Source: Nocardioidaceae bacterium
Lineage (GTDB): Bacteria; Actinomycetota; Actinomycetes; Propionibacteriales; Nocardioidaceae
Direction of reading: 5' to 3'
Length of the DNA: 64,000 nucleotides
NCBI GenBank assembly: GCA_013361955.1
Contig: JABFXA010000047.1
Location: 18,207-82,206, forward strand
Shown here: positions 1-10,411 of the stretch, in pieces
Layout of the letters: each line of letters opens with the position of its first letter
Numbering within the stretch: the stretch's first letter is position 1
Notes under the pieces: generated by a model
What the model saw: the letters and a program-made list of their open reading frames with translations, nothing else
Databases searched by the model: none
Told to the model about the DNA's origin: nothing
Position numbers and translations under genes: made by a program

Positions 1-90
1 TGGGTGCGCGCCGCGTTCGCAGCGTCCGTGCAGGGCGACACCGACTACCAGCTCTGTGAGCGCTGCGTGGTCAGGAAGGAAGGCGCGTGA
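1..90 (+). CDS. 3' end of a truncated ORF, unknown product
   Basis: Open frame from the window edge (WVRAAFAASVQGDTDYQLCERCVVRKEGA) ending in TGA at 88-90. Confidence 0.35.
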   Translation, partial: WVRAAFAASVQGDTDYQLCERCVVRKEGA

Positions 91-127
91 GGAGGCCCAC
101 CGATCGAATGCCCCGACCTGGTGTTGA

Positions 128-520
128 TCAGGATTCCACCGGCGGCGGGCCGGCGAGCGGTCGTACCTCGATCGGGATGCCCATCGGCGCCCCGCCGGGG
201 CCGGGCGACGACGACGCCTTGGCGGCGATCGCGTACGCCCGCTCCTCGCTGTCGCAGTCGACGATCCAGAAACCGATGAGGAACTCCTTGGCCTCCGGGA
301 ACGGGCCGTCGCTGACGGCAGGTGAGCCGTCGTCGTAGCGCACGATCCGCGCCTGGTCGGGCCAGCTGAGACCGGCGTTGAACACCATCTCGCCGTTCTC
401 CTCCAGCTCGCGGTCGAACGCGCGCTGGAACCCGAGCATGTTCTTGATGTCCTGCGGGGCCCAGCTCAGCGCCTCGTCGCCGGCATCGCGACCTACGTGC
501 ATCATCAGCATGTACTTCAC
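128..520 (-). CDS. YCII/DGPF-domain protein
   Basis: MKYMLMMHVGRDAG...DGPFPEAKEFLIGFWIVDCDS; the DGP(F/Y)xExKE signature is present. Confidence 0.85.
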   Translation of the reverse strand: MKYMLMMHVGRDAGDEALSWAPQDIKNMLGFQRAFDRELEENGEMVFNAGLSWPDQARIVRYDDGSPAVSDGPFPEAKEFLIGFWIVDCDSEERAYAIAAKASSSPGPGGAPMGIPIEVRPLAGPPPVES

Positions 521-680
521 CGCAACCTCCTTCGACGGTGACGTTCTCCGTGGCTGACACTAGGCCAGATCCGGGAGGTTCTTGTCGGGCGTCATGCTCG
601 CATCCCACTCGTGCACGAGGTCGTTGTCGCGGCGCGCTCGTTCGCGGAAGCCGCACTCGAGCCCATCGCCAACCGGGTGC

Positions 681-1931
681 TCAACCCGCGGCGATGGCGT
701 GGAAGGCGGCGACCAGGGTGTCGATGTCGTCCTCGGACGCCACGAGCGGGGGGGCCAGGCGGACGGTCTGTCCGTGCGCTTCCTTGGCGAGGATGCCGTG
801 CTCGAGGAGCTGTTCACAGATGCGCCGCCCGGTGGCGAGCTCGGGGTTGACGTCGACGCCGGCCCAGAGCCCGCGGGCTCGCACCTCGTCGACCCCGTGG
901 CCCACGAGCCCGCCGAGTCCCGACGCCAGACGCTGGCCGAGGGTCAGCGCGCGTTGCTGGAACTCCCCCGTCTCGAGCATGGCGATCACCTCGCGGCCGA
1001 TCGCGGCGGCCAGGGGGTTGCCGCCGAAGGTCGAGCCGTGCGAGCCCGGGGTGAACACCGCCAGTACGTCGCCGTCGGCCGCGATCGCCGACACGGGGTA
1101 CAGGCCGCCTCCGAGCGCCTTGCCGAGGATGTAGACGTCCGGCACGACCTCCTCGTGGTCGCAGGCGAAGGTCCGCCCGGTCCGGGCGAGCCCGGACTGG
1201 ATCTCGTCGGCCATCATCAGGACCCCGGCGGAGTTGCACAGCGTGCGTACCTGCTGCAAGTAGCCGTCGGGCGGGATGATCACGCCGCTCTCGCCCTGGA
1301 TGGGCTCGAGCAGCACGGCGACGGTGGAGTCGTCGACGGCGGCCTCGAGGGCGGCTAGGTCGCCGTACGGCACCAGCCTGAAGCCGGGGGTGTACGGCGC
1401 GTAGTGGGCGGTCGCGACGGCATCGGTCGAGAAGGAGACGATGGTCGTCGTCCGTCCGTGGAAGTTGCCCTCCATCGCGACGATCGTTGCCTGGCCCTCG
1501 GGGACACCCTTGACGAGGTACCCCCACTTGCGCGCGAGCTTGAGGGCCGTCTCGACGGCCTCGGCACCCGAGTTCATCGGCAGGATCATCTCCTTGCCGG
1601 TCAGCTGGGCGAGGTCGCGGGCGAACGGGCCGAGCTGGTCGTTGTAGAACGCCCGCGAGGTCAGCGTCAGGCGGCCCAGCTGCTCCTGCACGCGGGCCAC
1701 CAGACGGGGGTGCGAGTGGCCGAAGTTCAGGGCGCTGTAACCGGCCAGGCAGTCGAGGTAGCGACGCCCCTCGACGTCGGTCACCCAGGCGCCTTCGCCG
1801 GCCGAGAGCACCACGCGCAGCGGGTGGTAGTTGTGCGCGGAGTACGCCTCGTTCAGCTCGATGTGGACCTCGGTGTCGTTGACGGGGAGGTCGCCCGCCC
1901 CGGCGCCGGAGCTACTCGTCATGCCCGGCAT
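681..1931 (-). CDS. rocD: ornithine--oxo-acid aminotransferase
   Basis: Class III PLP aminotransferase: EAYSAHNYHPLRVVLSAGEGAWVTDVEGRRYLDCLAGYSALNFGH, MADEIQSGLARTGR, LGKALGGGLYPVSA. Start chosen at MPGMTSS. Confidence 0.9.
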   Translation of the reverse strand: MPGMTSSSGAGAGDLPVNDTEVHIELNEAYSAHNYHPLRVVLSAGEGAWVTDVEGRRYLDCLAGYSALNFGHSHPRLVARVQEQLGRLTLTSRAFYNDQLGPFARDLAQLTGKEMILPMNSGAEAVETALKLARKWGYLVKGVPEGQATIVAMEGNFHGRTTTIVSFSTDAVATAHYAPYTPGFRLVPYGDLAALEAAVDDSTVAVLLEPIQGESGVIIPPDGYLQQVRTLCNSAGVLMMADEIQSGLARTGRTFACDHEEVVPDVYILGKALGGGLYPVSAIAADGDVLAVFTPGSHGSTFGGNPLAAAIGREVIAMLETGEFQQRALTLGQRLASGLGGLVGHGVDEVRARGLWAGVDVNPELATGRRICEQLLEHGILAKEAHGQTVRLAPPLVASEDDIDTLVAAFHAIAAG

Positions 1932-2231
1932 CGTCTCACCGGAATCGTGCCGACCGCCCGTCGATCGCGGCGGCGTGCCACCTCGACGGCTGCCTCGTCG
2001 ACTGATCGTCCATTCCTTCAACTAATCGCGTCGGGTTCTGCTCGCGGCGTGGCAGCGCTGACGTCGCAGCTGCCCGGCTGATCGCAACCGGGCCGGCGAG
2101 GCGGTGGTGGGCTGCCCGCGACCCCGCGTGCCGGTCGTTCCCCCAAACATCAGATGTCTAGACGCCTTTTGTATTATTTTCTGCCGAATGTGAGCCGGAA
2201 ATGGCAGCAGAGACCCCATCAATCTGTCGTA

Positions 2232-2244
2232 TGACCTAGACCAC
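2232..2244 (+). promoter_or_regulatory. DasR-type (dre-like) operator candidate upstream of the GH20 operon
   Basis: TGACCTAGACCAC matches the core TGGTCTAGACCAC at 11 of 13 positions; a perfect GTCTAGAC palindrome lies nearby at 2156-2163. Confidence 0.45.
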
Positions 2245-2370
2245 AGGGATGTCTTGTGACTAGGGTCCCCCTCGAAGCAGCACCAGCTCAGCAACGAACT
2301 GCGTCGGCCGGCTCCAGTGCGGTTGCGCTCGGGATCAACATCGTCATCCGCACGTGATGGAGAGATCGAT

Positions 2371-5067
2371 ATGAGTGTTCGTCTATCCCGCTTACTAATC
2401 CTGGTCGCGACGGTTGCGCTGGTCGCCGCCCTGCCGCTGAGCCTCACGTCGGCAGCGCGCGCCGGCACGCCTGAGGCGTCGCCGGCGGTCACGACGCCGA
2501 CCACCGTGCCGGCCCTCTCGGACTGGGTGCCGGCGAGCGGCAGCTTCCGGCTGACGTCGCGGAGCCGGGTGCTGGTCGGCTCGGACGCCGTCGTCGACGA
2601 GGCCGACACCTTCGTCGCCGACGTCCGGTCGTTGCTGCACCGCTCGCTGCCCCGCGCCCGGTCGGCTGAGTCCCCGAAGCCGGGCGACATCGTGCTCAGC
2701 CTCGACTCCAAGCGCAGGAACCTCGGCGCGGAGGGTTACGAGCTCCGCGTGGGCGACTCGATCCGGATCACCGCGAAGACCTCCGCGGGCGCGTTCTACG
2801 GGACCCGAACCGTGCTGCAGATGCTGCACGCCGGCGCCACGGTTCCGGCCGGCAAGGTCGTCGACGTCCCGACGTACGCGCAGCGCGGCGTCGGGGTCTG
2901 TGCCTGCTACATCCACGTGACCGTGCCGTGGCTCGAGCGCCTGGTCAAGGACTCGGCGTACCTGAAGCTGAACCAGCTGTGGCTCGAGCTGAAGGTGAAG
3001 AGCAGCGCGCAGCCGGAGGCCAACGAGTGGGGCTACTACACGCCCGAGGAGATCTCCCGCCTGCAGCAGGTCGCCGACCGGTACCACGTCACCCTGGTCC
3101 CCGAGGTGAACTCACCGGGTCACATCGACCCCTGGATCCGGAACCGGCCGGACCTGCAGCTGACCGACGCCGACGGCAACAAGCAGATCTCGCGGCTCGA
3201 CATCACCAAGCCCGAGGCGTTCGACTTCCTCACGTCGATCATCGACGAGTACTTCCACGTCTTCCACACGCCGTACTGGCACATGGGCGCCGACGAGTAC
3301 ATGCTCGGCTCGGACTACGACAAGTACCCGCAGATGCTCGCCTACGCGCGCGAGAAGTTCGGTCCGGACGCCGTCCCCCAGGACGCCTTCATCGACTTCA
3401 TCAACCGCGTCAACGCCTACGTCAAGGCCAAGGGCAAGACCCTGCGGGTCTGGAACGACGGGATCTCGTCGAAGGCCACGGTGCCGCTGGATCGCGACAT
3501 CGTCGTCGAGCACTGGACCCCGAGCGACGTGAAGCCGTCCGAGCTGCTCGCCGAGGGCCGGCCGGTGATGAACGCCTCCAACGCGCTCTACCACGTGCGG
3601 GGCACGTACACGATCAACACCGAGGGCCTGTACGACAAGGGCTGGACACCGCGCACGTTCGAGGGCGAGACCGTCGCCGACGACACCGGCATCACCGGAG
3701 CCAAGATCACCATGTGGCCCGACAACGGGTCCGGCAACACCGAGAACGAGGTCCAGGACGAGGTCCGGATGCCGCTGCGCTTCATCGCGCAGGCGACCTG
3801 GGGTGACTCCACGCCGGACCCGACGTACGCCGACTTCGAGGCGCGCGCCGACCAGGTGGGACGCGCTCCCGGCTTCGACGAGGACGAGCCCGCGCCCGTG
3901 CGCCCGGGCCGGTACCAGCTCTCCGTCGGCGACTCGTTCCTGACCGGCGAGAGCAACGCGAACGGCGCGCGCGTCGTCGTGGGCTCGAAGGGGACCGACT
4001 TCCGGATCTCGCCGACGGCCGACGGCTACGACGTGATCCAGGACCCGGCGACGGGCCGCTGCGTCGAGTCACGGCGTGGAGCCCGCAGCGTCAACACGCC
4101 GCTGGAGCCGTACGCGCCGATCACGTTGGAGGAGTGCTCGGCGAGCAACCGCCTGCAGCGGTGGCAGATCGCGGCCGCCGGCGACGGGGTGACGCTCACG
4201 AACGCCATCACGCAGATGATCGCGGTCCGGAGCGGGGGCGGCCTCGTCCAGCAGGTCCCGGACGGTCACGAGCCGCAGGTACTCGGCCTGGTCGGCCAGT
4301 TCGAGACGACGGGAGCGGTTGCCCGGCGGACCATCGGCCCTGGCGAGAGCACGCCGCTGACCGTCAGCCTGACCAACGGCAGCGCGGCGCCGGTCACGGA
4401 CGTGCAGGTGCAGGTGTCCGGGCCCGGCGGCTGGACCCTTCAGCCGACGGAGCAGACCCGGCCCAGCCTGGCGTCCGGAGAGACCTGGACGCCCACCTTC
4501 ACCGGCACGTGGACGGGCGACCAGCCTCGCGACACGCTCGGCCTCACGGCCACGGTCAGCTACACCGGTACGTCGGGCCGGCAGACCACCGAGGTCCCCG
4601 TCCTCTGGGACGACCCGCCCGCGATCGCCGGCGACCTCGCCGGTGGACGGCAGGCCAGCCAGGTGAGCACGGCGTACGGCGGCACCGCGGACCGGGCCGT
4701 GGACGGCAACACGAGCGGCACGTGGGGCGACGGCTCGACCACGCACACGGAGGAGAACATCGACCAGCCCTGGTGGCAGGTCGACCTCGGTGCGCAGGAG
4801 TGGATCGGCAGCGTCGAGCTCTTCAACCGCACCGACTGCTGCTCGAGCCGCCTGACCGACCCGGTCATCCTGCTCTCCGACACCCCGCTGCCCGACGACC
4901 TCGACGCGGCCATGGCGACGCCGGGCGTGGTCAGCGTCCGCGTCAGCGGCACCGTCGGCACCTCGGTGCGGGTGCCGGTGTCCGGCCACAAGCGGTACGT
5001 CCGCGTCCAGCTGCCCGGCAGCTCCAGGACGCTCTCCCTCGCCGAGGTGGTCGTCCGTGCGCAGTGA
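2371..5067 (+). CDS. secreted beta-N-acetylhexosaminidase (GH20) with a C-terminal F5/8-type discoidin/CBM32-like domain
   Basis: Signal peptide; GH20 motifs YHVTLVPEVNSPGHIDPW and YWHMGADEYM; C-terminal TADRAVDGNTSGTWGDGSTTHTEENIDQPWWQVDLG. Confidence 0.9.
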   Translation: MSVRLSRLLILVATVALVAALPLSLTSAARAGTPEASPAVTTPTTVPALSDWVPASGSFRLTSRSRVLVGSDAVVDEADTFVADVRSLLHRSLPRARSAESPKPGDIVLSLDSKRRNLGAEGYELRVGDSIRITAKTSAGAFYGTRTVLQMLHAGATVPAGKVVDVPTYAQRGVGVCACYIHVTVPWLERLVKDSAYLKLNQLWLELKVKSSAQPEANEWGYYTPEEISRLQQVADRYHVTLVPEVNSPGHIDPWIRNRPDLQLTDADGNKQISRLDITKPEAFDFLTSIIDEYFHVFHTPYWHMGADEYMLGSDYDKYPQMLAYAREKFGPDAVPQDAFIDFINRVNAYVKAKGKTLRVWNDGISSKATVPLDRDIVVEHWTPSDVKPSELLAEGRPVMNASNALYHVRGTYTINTEGLYDKGWTPRTFEGETVADDTGITGAKITMWPDNGSGNTENEVQDEVRMPLRFIAQATWGDSTPDPTYADFEARADQVGRAPGFDEDEPAPVRPGRYQLSVGDSFLTGESNANGARVVVGSKGTDFRISPTADGYDVIQDPATGRCVESRRGARSVNTPLEPYAPITLEECSASNRLQRWQIAAAGDGVTLTNAITQMIAVRSGGGLVQQVPDGHEPQVLGLVGQFETTGAVARRTIGPGESTPLTVSLTNGSAAPVTDVQVQVSGPGGWTLQPTEQTRPSLASGETWTPTFTGTWTGDQPRDTLGLTATVSYTGTSGRQTTEVPVLWDDPPAIAGDLAGGRQASQVSTAYGGTADRAVDGNTSGTWGDGSTTHTEENIDQPWWQVDLGAQEWIGSVELFNRTDCCSSRLTDPVILLSDTPLPDDLDAAMATPGVVSVRVSGTVGTSVRVPVSGHKRYVRVQLPGSSRTLSLAEVVVRAQ

Positions 5068-5086
5068 CATCGGAAGGAGCCGGAAC

Positions 5087-7978
5087 ATGAGGCAGCAGAA
5101 CGCGCGCGGACGCGCCCGGCGGTGGATTGCCATCGCCCTGGGAGCCGTGCTGACATCGTCGGTCATGACCGCGACCGCGTCGCCGTCGGACGCCGACCAG
5201 GGCACGACGCTGCTGCTGGTCCGCTTCAACGGGCAGGACAGCGGCACCGGCTACCAGACCGCGGACGACGAGGTGGTCGACGGCAGCATGTCGATCACCG
5301 GCGGCACCATCCGCAACGGCGTGCTCTCGCTGCCGGGCGACACCAGCCGCGCGGTGTTCCGGCCCGCGGCTGACCTCATCGGAGCGCAGGGTGTCACCCA
5401 GGACGTCGTCGTCGAGGCCCGGCTGCGCCGGACGGCGACCGCGGACAGCCTGGACACAATGCTGGGCTTCTTCGGCAACGGCAGCTACCGCTTCCGCGAC
5501 GGCCGCACCGGGGAAGCCACCCTGTGGAGCGACGGGCACGACGAGGCGAAGACGTCGGCGGCCCCGGCGGTCGGCTGGCGGTTCCGGCACATCGCCCTCG
5601 TCTACGACTACCGAGCCGACGGGAGCTCGACGCTCACCGCCTACGCCGACGGCTGCCCCGTCGGCACCGCCGAGGTCGGCGGTGCGCTGACGCCGGCGGT
5701 CGACGCGATCGGCTTCGGCGGCGACGTGCACCCGGCTGCCGGTCGCCGCGGCCTGGCGGCGGACATCGACTCGATCGCCGTCTCGACGTACACCGGCCGG
5801 TTCAGCCCCGACAGCTTCCGGCTGCCGAACCGCTACAGCGCTCCGGCCCGGGACCTGCCCGCCCACGTCGTCCCCGTGTCACCGTGCGACAGCGCCAGCC
5901 AGCTGCAGACCAAGGCGGGCAACGTCGTACCGACGAAGCGGCAGCTCGACTGGCAGCGCCAGGAGCTCACCGCCTTCGTGCACTTCGGCGTGAACACCTT
6001 CACCGACAGCGAGTGGGGCACGGGGATGGAGGACCCGGCCGTCTTCGACCCCTCCGACCTCGACGCGGACCAGTGGGCGCGGACGCTGAAGAACGCCGGG
6101 TTCAAGACCCTGATCCTGACGGTCAAGCACCACGACGGGTTCGTGCTCTACCCGAGCCGCTACACCGATCACTCGGTGAGGAGCAGCCCGTGGCGCACCG
6201 GTCGGGGCGACGTCCTGCGGGAGGTCGTCGAGGCCGCGAAGCGGCAGGGCATCGGCGTGGGTGTGTACCTCTCACCCGCCGACCTGCACGAGATCCACGC
6301 CCCCGGCGGACGCTACGGGAACGGCAGCCCGACCAGGCCGTCCACCATCCCCACCCTGGTCGACGGCGACGACCGGTCCGAGAAGGTCGCCTCCGGCGCG
6401 CTGCCCACCTTCCGGTACGACGTCGACGACTACAACCGCTACTTCCTCAACCAGCTCTACGAGCTGCTCACGCAGTACGGCCCGATCAACGAGTTCTGGT
6501 TCGACGGGGCGAACCCGGAGCCGGGCGTCGACGAGACCTACGACGAGCAGGCCTGGTTCGACCTGATCCGGAAGGTGCAGCCCGACGCCACCATCGCGGT
6601 CGGCGGTCCCGACGTCCGGTGGGTGGGCAACGAGTCCGGCTCGGCTCGGGAGAGCGAGTGGAGCGTGCTCCCGTTCGGGGGCGAGCCCGGGCCGACCGGC
6701 GGCGAGATGCTCGCCGACGCGACCAGCAAGGCCGTCTCGAGCGAGGACCTGATGCGTCAGGCGGACTTCCTGCGCTGGTACCCCGCGGAGGTCGACGTGT
6801 CCATCCGGCCCGGCTGGTTCTACCACGCCAGCCAGGACGCCTCGGTGAAGTCGCTGCCCCGGCTGCTGTCGATCTACCAGCAGTCCGTCGGACGCAACAG
6901 CGTGCTCCTCCTCAACGTCCCGCCCGACCGTCGCGGTCTGATCAACGAGACCGACGCGGCCCGGCTCGCCGAGTTCGGCAACGCCATCCGCGATGCCTAC
7001 GACGACGATCTCGCGGCCGGCGCCACGGTGCGGTCCGACGTCGCCTCGCCGGCCACGCACCCGGCGGGCGCGGTGGCCGACGGCGACCCGACGTCGTACT
7101 GGACGCCGGCCTCGGCGCGGACCGCGACCCTCGAGCTCCAGCTCGCCCGGCCGAGCACGTTCAACACGGTGAGCCTCCAGGAGGCGGTCGAGGTGGGCCA
7201 GCGCATCTCGTCGGTGGCCGTCGACGCCTGGACCGACGGCGAGTGGGTCGAGGTCGCGTCGGGCACCACGGTCGGCTACAAGCGCCTGCTCCCGACGTAC
7301 GAACAGGTCAGCACCGACCGCCTGCGCGTCCGGATCCTCGACTCGCGCGGCGCCCCGACACTCACGACCGTCGGGCTGTACGACGACCCCAACCGGCCCC
7401 AGCCGCAGACGTTCGACTCGTTCGCGGAAGCGATGACCAACGTCGGCATCACCAACGACAACGACACGGCGCGCGGTGACATCGACGGCAGCGGCTCGAG
7501 CTTCTCGGCACAGGCGCTGGCAGCGGTGGGCATCGTCCCCGGCGGCACGACGACCCACGACGGCATCACCTTCACCTGGGCGAACGTGTCACCGGGTGCC
7601 CCCGACCACGTCGTGGCGGGCGGCCAGACCATCAAGATGACGGCGTCAGGCAGCAAGCTCGGCTTCGTCACGACGGGGACCTACGGCGCCAGCCACGGCA
7701 CGGTGATGATCAGGTACGCCGACGGCACGGTGCAGCGCGACGACCTCGCCACGGCGGACTGGCTCGCAAGCGCCGCCCCGTCAGGCAGCGACATCCTCGC
7801 CACGACGGCCTACCGCAACCGGCCGAACGGCCAGGACACCAACGCGGCGAAGCTGTTCTTCACCGCCATCCCGATCGACCCCGCGAAGACCGTCGCGTCG
7901 GTGACCCTGCCGAACATCAGCGCCGAGGCGCTCGAGGGCACCCCCGCGATGCACGTCTTCGCCATCGCAGCCGACTGA
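5087..7978 (+). CDS. secreted alpha-L-fucosidase (GH29), multidomain
   Basis: Signal peptide; LTAFVHFGVNTFTDSEWG, TLILTVKHHDGFVLYPSRYTDHSV, NEFWFDGANPEPG; N-terminal LamG-like region, F5/8-like region, and a distinct C-terminal domain. Confidence 0.9.
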   Translation: MRQQNARGRARRWIAIALGAVLTSSVMTATASPSDADQGTTLLLVRFNGQDSGTGYQTADDEVVDGSMSITGGTIRNGVLSLPGDTSRAVFRPAADLIGAQGVTQDVVVEARLRRTATADSLDTMLGFFGNGSYRFRDGRTGEATLWSDGHDEAKTSAAPAVGWRFRHIALVYDYRADGSSTLTAYADGCPVGTAEVGGALTPAVDAIGFGGDVHPAAGRRGLAADIDSIAVSTYTGRFSPDSFRLPNRYSAPARDLPAHVVPVSPCDSASQLQTKAGNVVPTKRQLDWQRQELTAFVHFGVNTFTDSEWGTGMEDPAVFDPSDLDADQWARTLKNAGFKTLILTVKHHDGFVLYPSRYTDHSVRSSPWRTGRGDVLREVVEAAKRQGIGVGVYLSPADLHEIHAPGGRYGNGSPTRPSTIPTLVDGDDRSEKVASGALPTFRYDVDDYNRYFLNQLYELLTQYGPINEFWFDGANPEPGVDETYDEQAWFDLIRKVQPDATIAVGGPDVRWVGNESGSARESEWSVLPFGGEPGPTGGEMLADATSKAVSSEDLMRQADFLRWYPAEVDVSIRPGWFYHASQDASVKSLPRLLSIYQQSVGRNSVLLLNVPPDRRGLINETDAARLAEFGNAIRDAYDDDLAAGATVRSDVASPATHPAGAVADGDPTSYWTPASARTATLELQLARPSTFNTVSLQEAVEVGQRISSVAVDAWTDGEWVEVASGTTVGYKRLLPTYEQVSTDRLRVRILDSRGAPTLTTVGLYDDPNRPQPQTFDSFAEAMTNVGITNDNDTARGDIDGSGSSFSAQALAAVGIVPGGTTTHDGITFTWANVSPGAPDHVVAGGQTIKMTASGSKLGFVTTGTYGASHGTVMIRYADGTVQRDDLATADWLASAAPSGSDILATTAYRNRPNGQDTNAAKLFFTAIPIDPAKTVASVTLPNISAEALEGTPAMHVFAIAAD

Positions 7979-7995
7979 GCTCGGAGGAGAACGAC

Positions 7996-10377
7996 ATGGA
8001 CGGCAATCGCACCGACGGCTACGACCGTCGTACCTTCCTCAAGCTGGGCGGGCTGGTGGCTGCCGCACCGGTCATCGCCACGGCGCTCGACACCGGGTAC
8101 CTGGCGTCGCCGGTCCTGGCGGCGAGCCAGGGCGGCCCGGTGGTCAGGATGGACGGCGCGGCCGACGGCGACCGGATCCTCATGGAGGGGCTGCCGGTCG
8201 GCAACGGCCGCCTCGCGGCGCTGGTGGGCGGCGGCGCCGTCGAGCACGTCGCCCTCAACGAGGGCACGCTGTGGAGCGGCGGGCTCAACCCCTCCGGCGA
8301 CTACGGCTCGATGGGGAGCTACAAGGCGCTCGGCAACCTCTTCGTCGACCTCGGCCACGACCCGGCCGGGATCACGGACTACCGCCGCGAGCTCGACCTC
8401 GAGACGGGCGTCGTCACGGTCAGCTACACGTACAAGCGGCTGCGCTACGTCCGGGAGACCTTCGCGAGCCACCCGGACGGCGTCATCGTCACGACGATCA
8501 CCTGCAGCTCGCCGCGGTCCCTTTCGGGGTCGGTGCGGATCGTCGACGGGCGCGGGCGTACGTCGTCGGCGTACGTCGTCCGACCGGGAGAGCTCTCGGT
8601 CACGGGCGCCGTGGCGGATGGCGTGCGCTACGGCTGGCAGGTTCGCGTCGACGCCGTCCGCGCGCAGCGCGTCTCGGCCGACCAGGCCACCCGGTCCACG
8701 TCGTTCACCCGGGCCAACTCGGTGACCGTCGTCGTGGGGGCACGCACCGACTACGTGCCCGACGCGGGCGTCGCGTTCCGGAATGCCTCCGACCCTCTTG
8801 ACACCGCGGCCGGCGAGGTGAGTGCGGCGGTCGGGCGCGGAGCGAAGGAGCTGCGGGCCCGGCACGTCGGCGACCTCGGCGCGCTGCTGAGCCGGCAGAG
8901 CATCGACCTGGGCCAGTCCACCAGCGCCCAGCTCGCGGCGCCGACGTTCCAGCGGGTGTCGGACAACCAGAGCACTCCGGACCCCCAGCTCTACGCCCTC
9001 TACTACCAGTTCGGCCGCTACCTCGTCGCGTCGACGTCGCGAGCGGGCGGGGTGCCGCTGAACCTCCAGGGTCTCTGGAACGTCTCGGACAACCCGCCCT
9101 GGAGCTCGGACTACCACCACGACATCAACATCGAGATGTGCTACTGGCTGTCCGACCCGGGCAACCTCCCGGGCACCATCGACCCCCTCGTCGACTACCT
9201 CCACGCCCAGATCCCGGCCTGGCGCACCGCCACCCAGGCACGCATCCACAGACCGGGCTCGGCCGAGCCCGTCCGCGGCTGGACGGTGCGGGTGTCGAGC
9301 AACATCTCCGGGGGACTCGGCTGGGACTGGCTGCCCGGTGGCTGTGCCTGGTTGGCCTGGCACCTGTGGGACCACTACACCTACACGCTGGACGAGACGT
9401 TCCTGCGGGAGCGTGCCTACCCGGTGCTGAAGGAGGTCTGCGAGTACTTCCAGGACCTGCTGGTCGACGACGGCGCCGGGCGCCTCGTCGTCCCCGACAC
9501 GTGGACGCCCGAGCAGACGATCGGAACCCCGTGGCGGCACACACCCGTCGGCTTCGAGACCGGCGCGGAGATGCGCCCCTACGAGGACGGCGTCAGCCTG
9601 GACCAGGAGCTCGCGTGGGACGCCTTCGGGAACTTCATCGAGGCCTCCCAGATCCTGGGGCTGGACGCGGACTACCGAGCCACCGTCGCCGACCTCCGCT
9701 CGCGGCTGCACGTACCCGCGGTCGGGAGCTGGGGCCAGCTGCAGGAGTGGTACCCGGACCGGGACGACCCGACCAACACGCATCGGCACGTCTCGCACCT
9801 GTGGGGGCTGTTCCCGGGTCGACAGTTCACGACCGACCTCGCGCCCGAGCTCGTCGAGGCGGCCCGGGTGTCGTTGAAGGCACGTGGCATCGGCCCCACC
9901 GGCTGGTCGGCCGCCTGGAACGCCAACCTCTGGGCGACGCTCGGCGACTCCGAGCGGACCATGCAGGCGCTGCGCAACCTCACCCAGCCGGTCACCTCCG
10001 ACCACGACACGGTCGACATGAACTACCACGGCGGGGTGTACCCCAACATGTTCGACGCCCATCCGCCGTTCCAGATCGACGGCAACATCGGCGGTGCCCG
10101 CGCGTTCATCCAGGCGATCGCGGCGAGCTCGCTCGACCGGATCGACCTGCTGCAGGCCCTTCCGTCGGCCTGGGCGTCCGGTTCGTTCACCGGCATCCGT
10201 GCGCGCGGGGGCTTCGAGGTCGACGTCGCCTGGGCGAGCGACGCGCTCTCACGGGTGACGATCCGGTCGCTCGCGGGTCGCGAGACCGAGCTGCGGTACG
10301 GCGACCGGCGTACCCGGGTCGCCATCCCGAAGGGAGGATCAGCGACGTACGACGGTGACTTGCGCGTCGTCGGATGA
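7996..10377 (+). CDS. alpha-L-fucosidase (GH95), Tat-type signal
   Basis: Twin-arginine DRRTFLKLGG; LPVGNGRLAALVGGGAVEHVALNEGTLWSGG; NLQGLWNVSDNPPWSSDYHHDINIEMCYWLSDPGNL; QIDGNIGGARAFIQA; strong RBS (GGAGGAG). Confidence 0.92.
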   Translation: MDGNRTDGYDRRTFLKLGGLVAAAPVIATALDTGYLASPVLAASQGGPVVRMDGAADGDRILMEGLPVGNGRLAALVGGGAVEHVALNEGTLWSGGLNPSGDYGSMGSYKALGNLFVDLGHDPAGITDYRRELDLETGVVTVSYTYKRLRYVRETFASHPDGVIVTTITCSSPRSLSGSVRIVDGRGRTSSAYVVRPGELSVTGAVADGVRYGWQVRVDAVRAQRVSADQATRSTSFTRANSVTVVVGARTDYVPDAGVAFRNASDPLDTAAGEVSAAVGRGAKELRARHVGDLGALLSRQSIDLGQSTSAQLAAPTFQRVSDNQSTPDPQLYALYYQFGRYLVASTSRAGGVPLNLQGLWNVSDNPPWSSDYHHDINIEMCYWLSDPGNLPGTIDPLVDYLHAQIPAWRTATQARIHRPGSAEPVRGWTVRVSSNISGGLGWDWLPGGCAWLAWHLWDHYTYTLDETFLRERAYPVLKEVCEYFQDLLVDDGAGRLVVPDTWTPEQTIGTPWRHTPVGFETGAEMRPYEDGVSLDQELAWDAFGNFIEASQILGLDADYRATVADLRSRLHVPAVGSWGQLQEWYPDRDDPTNTHRHVSHLWGLFPGRQFTTDLAPELVEAARVSLKARGIGPTGWSAAWNANLWATLGDSERTMQALRNLTQPVTSDHDTVDMNYHGGVYPNMFDAHPPFQIDGNIGGARAFIQAIAASSLDRIDLLQALPSAWASGSFTGIRARGGFEVDVAWASDALSRVTIRSLAGRETELRYGDRRTRVAIPKGGSATYDGDLRVVG

Positions 10378-10411
10378 TGACTCGTACGCTGCCGACGACC
10401 CAGGAGGCGAT

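Noticed and set aside
490-600. Possible ECF promoter (TGTCA...CGTC) upstream of the YCII gene at 520 (-)
   Set aside because: The spacing between TGTCA and CGTC is only 11 nt, too short for a typical ECF promoter, and no shared motif was clear upstream of the other two YCII genes
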